DNA of 5,577 nucleotides. Source: CAYMEV01 sp964431655 [NCBI: uncultured bacterium]. Its GTDB lineage: Bacteria; CAYMEV01. Both the position numbers and the translations under genes were made by a program. The notes beneath the pieces are model-generated. The model made no database searches. It was given only the letters and a program-made list of their open reading frames with translations, and had not been told where the DNA came from. Every line of letters begins with the position of its first letter. Position 1 is the first letter of the stretch. Where the stretch lies: assembly GCA_964431655.1 (NCBI GenBank), contig CAYSKJ010000120.1, positions 1-5,577 of the forward strand, read 5' to 3'. Below, piece after piece: positions 5,303 through 5,577 of the stretch.

Positions 5303-5577
5303 ATGTATGATTTTCTTGGAAAACTAGGCATAAAGGACGTTAACTTCGGAGCATCCACAGGTTCTGCATCAGGTCTTATTGCAACAAAAGGCGAGGAGCT
5401 TACAAGTTACTCTCCTATGGATGGCAAACCCATTGCAAAGGTAATACAGGCAACAGCAGATGATTATGAGATAGTTGTTGAAAAAGCCCGTAATGCTTTT
5501 AGTAAATGGAGAATGATGCCGGCCCCGAGGAGAGGGGAGATTGTAAGAGAGATAGGCAATCGGCTGAGAGAATACAA
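5303..5577 (+). CDS. ALDH7-family aldehyde dehydrogenase, N-terminal part (runs off window)
   Basis: The first 91 residues of an NAD(P)-dependent aldehyde dehydrogenase are present; the gene continues beyond the window, so the catalytic Cys and Glu and the main nucleotide-binding motifs are not visible. The N-terminus matches the ALDH7 (antiquitin, alpha-aminoadipic semialdehyde dehydrogenase) subgroup: FLGKLGIKDVNFG (4-16), a TSYSPMDGKPIAKVIQAT segment (34-51), DDYEIVVEKARNAF (53-66) and W-x-x-x-PAPRRGEIVREIGNRLRE (69-90). The PAP[KR]RGEIVR[QE]IG block is characteristic of this subgroup. Known members oxidise alpha-aminoadipic semialdehyde, in equilibrium with piperideine-6-carboxylate, in lysine breakdown; other bacterial members may act on other aldehydes, so the substrate here is inferred only. 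The protein is cytoplasmic, with no signal peptide. Divergence from the LysR gene and the operator between them suggest inducible expression. Confidence 0.88.
   Translation, partial: MYDFLGKLGIKDVNFGASTGSASGLIATKGEELTSYSPMDGKPIAKVIQATADDYEIVVEKARNAFSKWRMMPAPRRGEIVREIGNRLREY

Noticed and set aside
2-5577. Functional link between the tungstate-binding protein and the aldehyde dehydrogenase
   Set aside because: Tungsten-dependent aldehyde oxidoreductases are unrelated to ALDH7 enzymes, which use NAD(P) and no metal. The genes are over 4 kb apart with unrelated genes between.

Overview
The window carries five protein-coding genes, two of them cut by the window edges, and no RNA genes, insertion sequences or CRISPR arrays that I can see. 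Base composition is moderate, with AT-rich intergenic DNA. Shine-Dalgarno sites of the AGGAG type and sigma70-like promoters are clear. One lipoprotein and one secreted protein point to a Gram-negative-type (diderm) bacterium. A tungstate-binding protein hints at an anaerobic or tungsten-using lifestyle. I cannot name the phylum with confidence; the ordinary Shine-Dalgarno sites argue against Bacteroidota, although GLUG and C25-like proteins are common there.

Layout. Bases 2-799 (+) are the 3' part of a WtpA-type tungstate/molybdate-binding protein. It converges on a large minus-strand gene (837-3320), with a strong hairpin at 811-837 between them. The large gene encodes a secreted protein: a gingipain-like (C25, clan CD) peptidase domain, then a GLUG-repeat beta-helix, then a fibronectin-like C-terminal domain. 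It begins with TTG and has its own promoter, flanked by an 11-bp inverted repeat. Upstream of it lies a DUF4197 lipoprotein gene (3455-4222, -), also with its own promoter. Next is a LysR-type regulator gene (4303-5199, -). It is divergent from the start of an ALDH7-family aldehyde dehydrogenase gene (5303 to the window end, +).

How the genes relate. The clearest functional unit is the divergent LysR/ALDH7 pair. Their shared 103-bp gap holds a perfect 10-bp inverted repeat and a third half-site touching the predicted -35 of the dehydrogenase promoter. This is the expected architecture of a LysR regulator controlling its neighbour and itself. The three minus-strand genes point the same way, but visible promoters in front of two of them suggest separate transcription units. 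Nothing ties the peptidase, the DUF4197 lipoprotein and the tungstate-binding protein into one pathway.

The most unusual item is the large secreted protein. Its putative catalytic His and Cys (H288 and C321) are 33 residues apart, as in gingipain RgpB, but they sit in variant motifs (ACHSG and CCSG).
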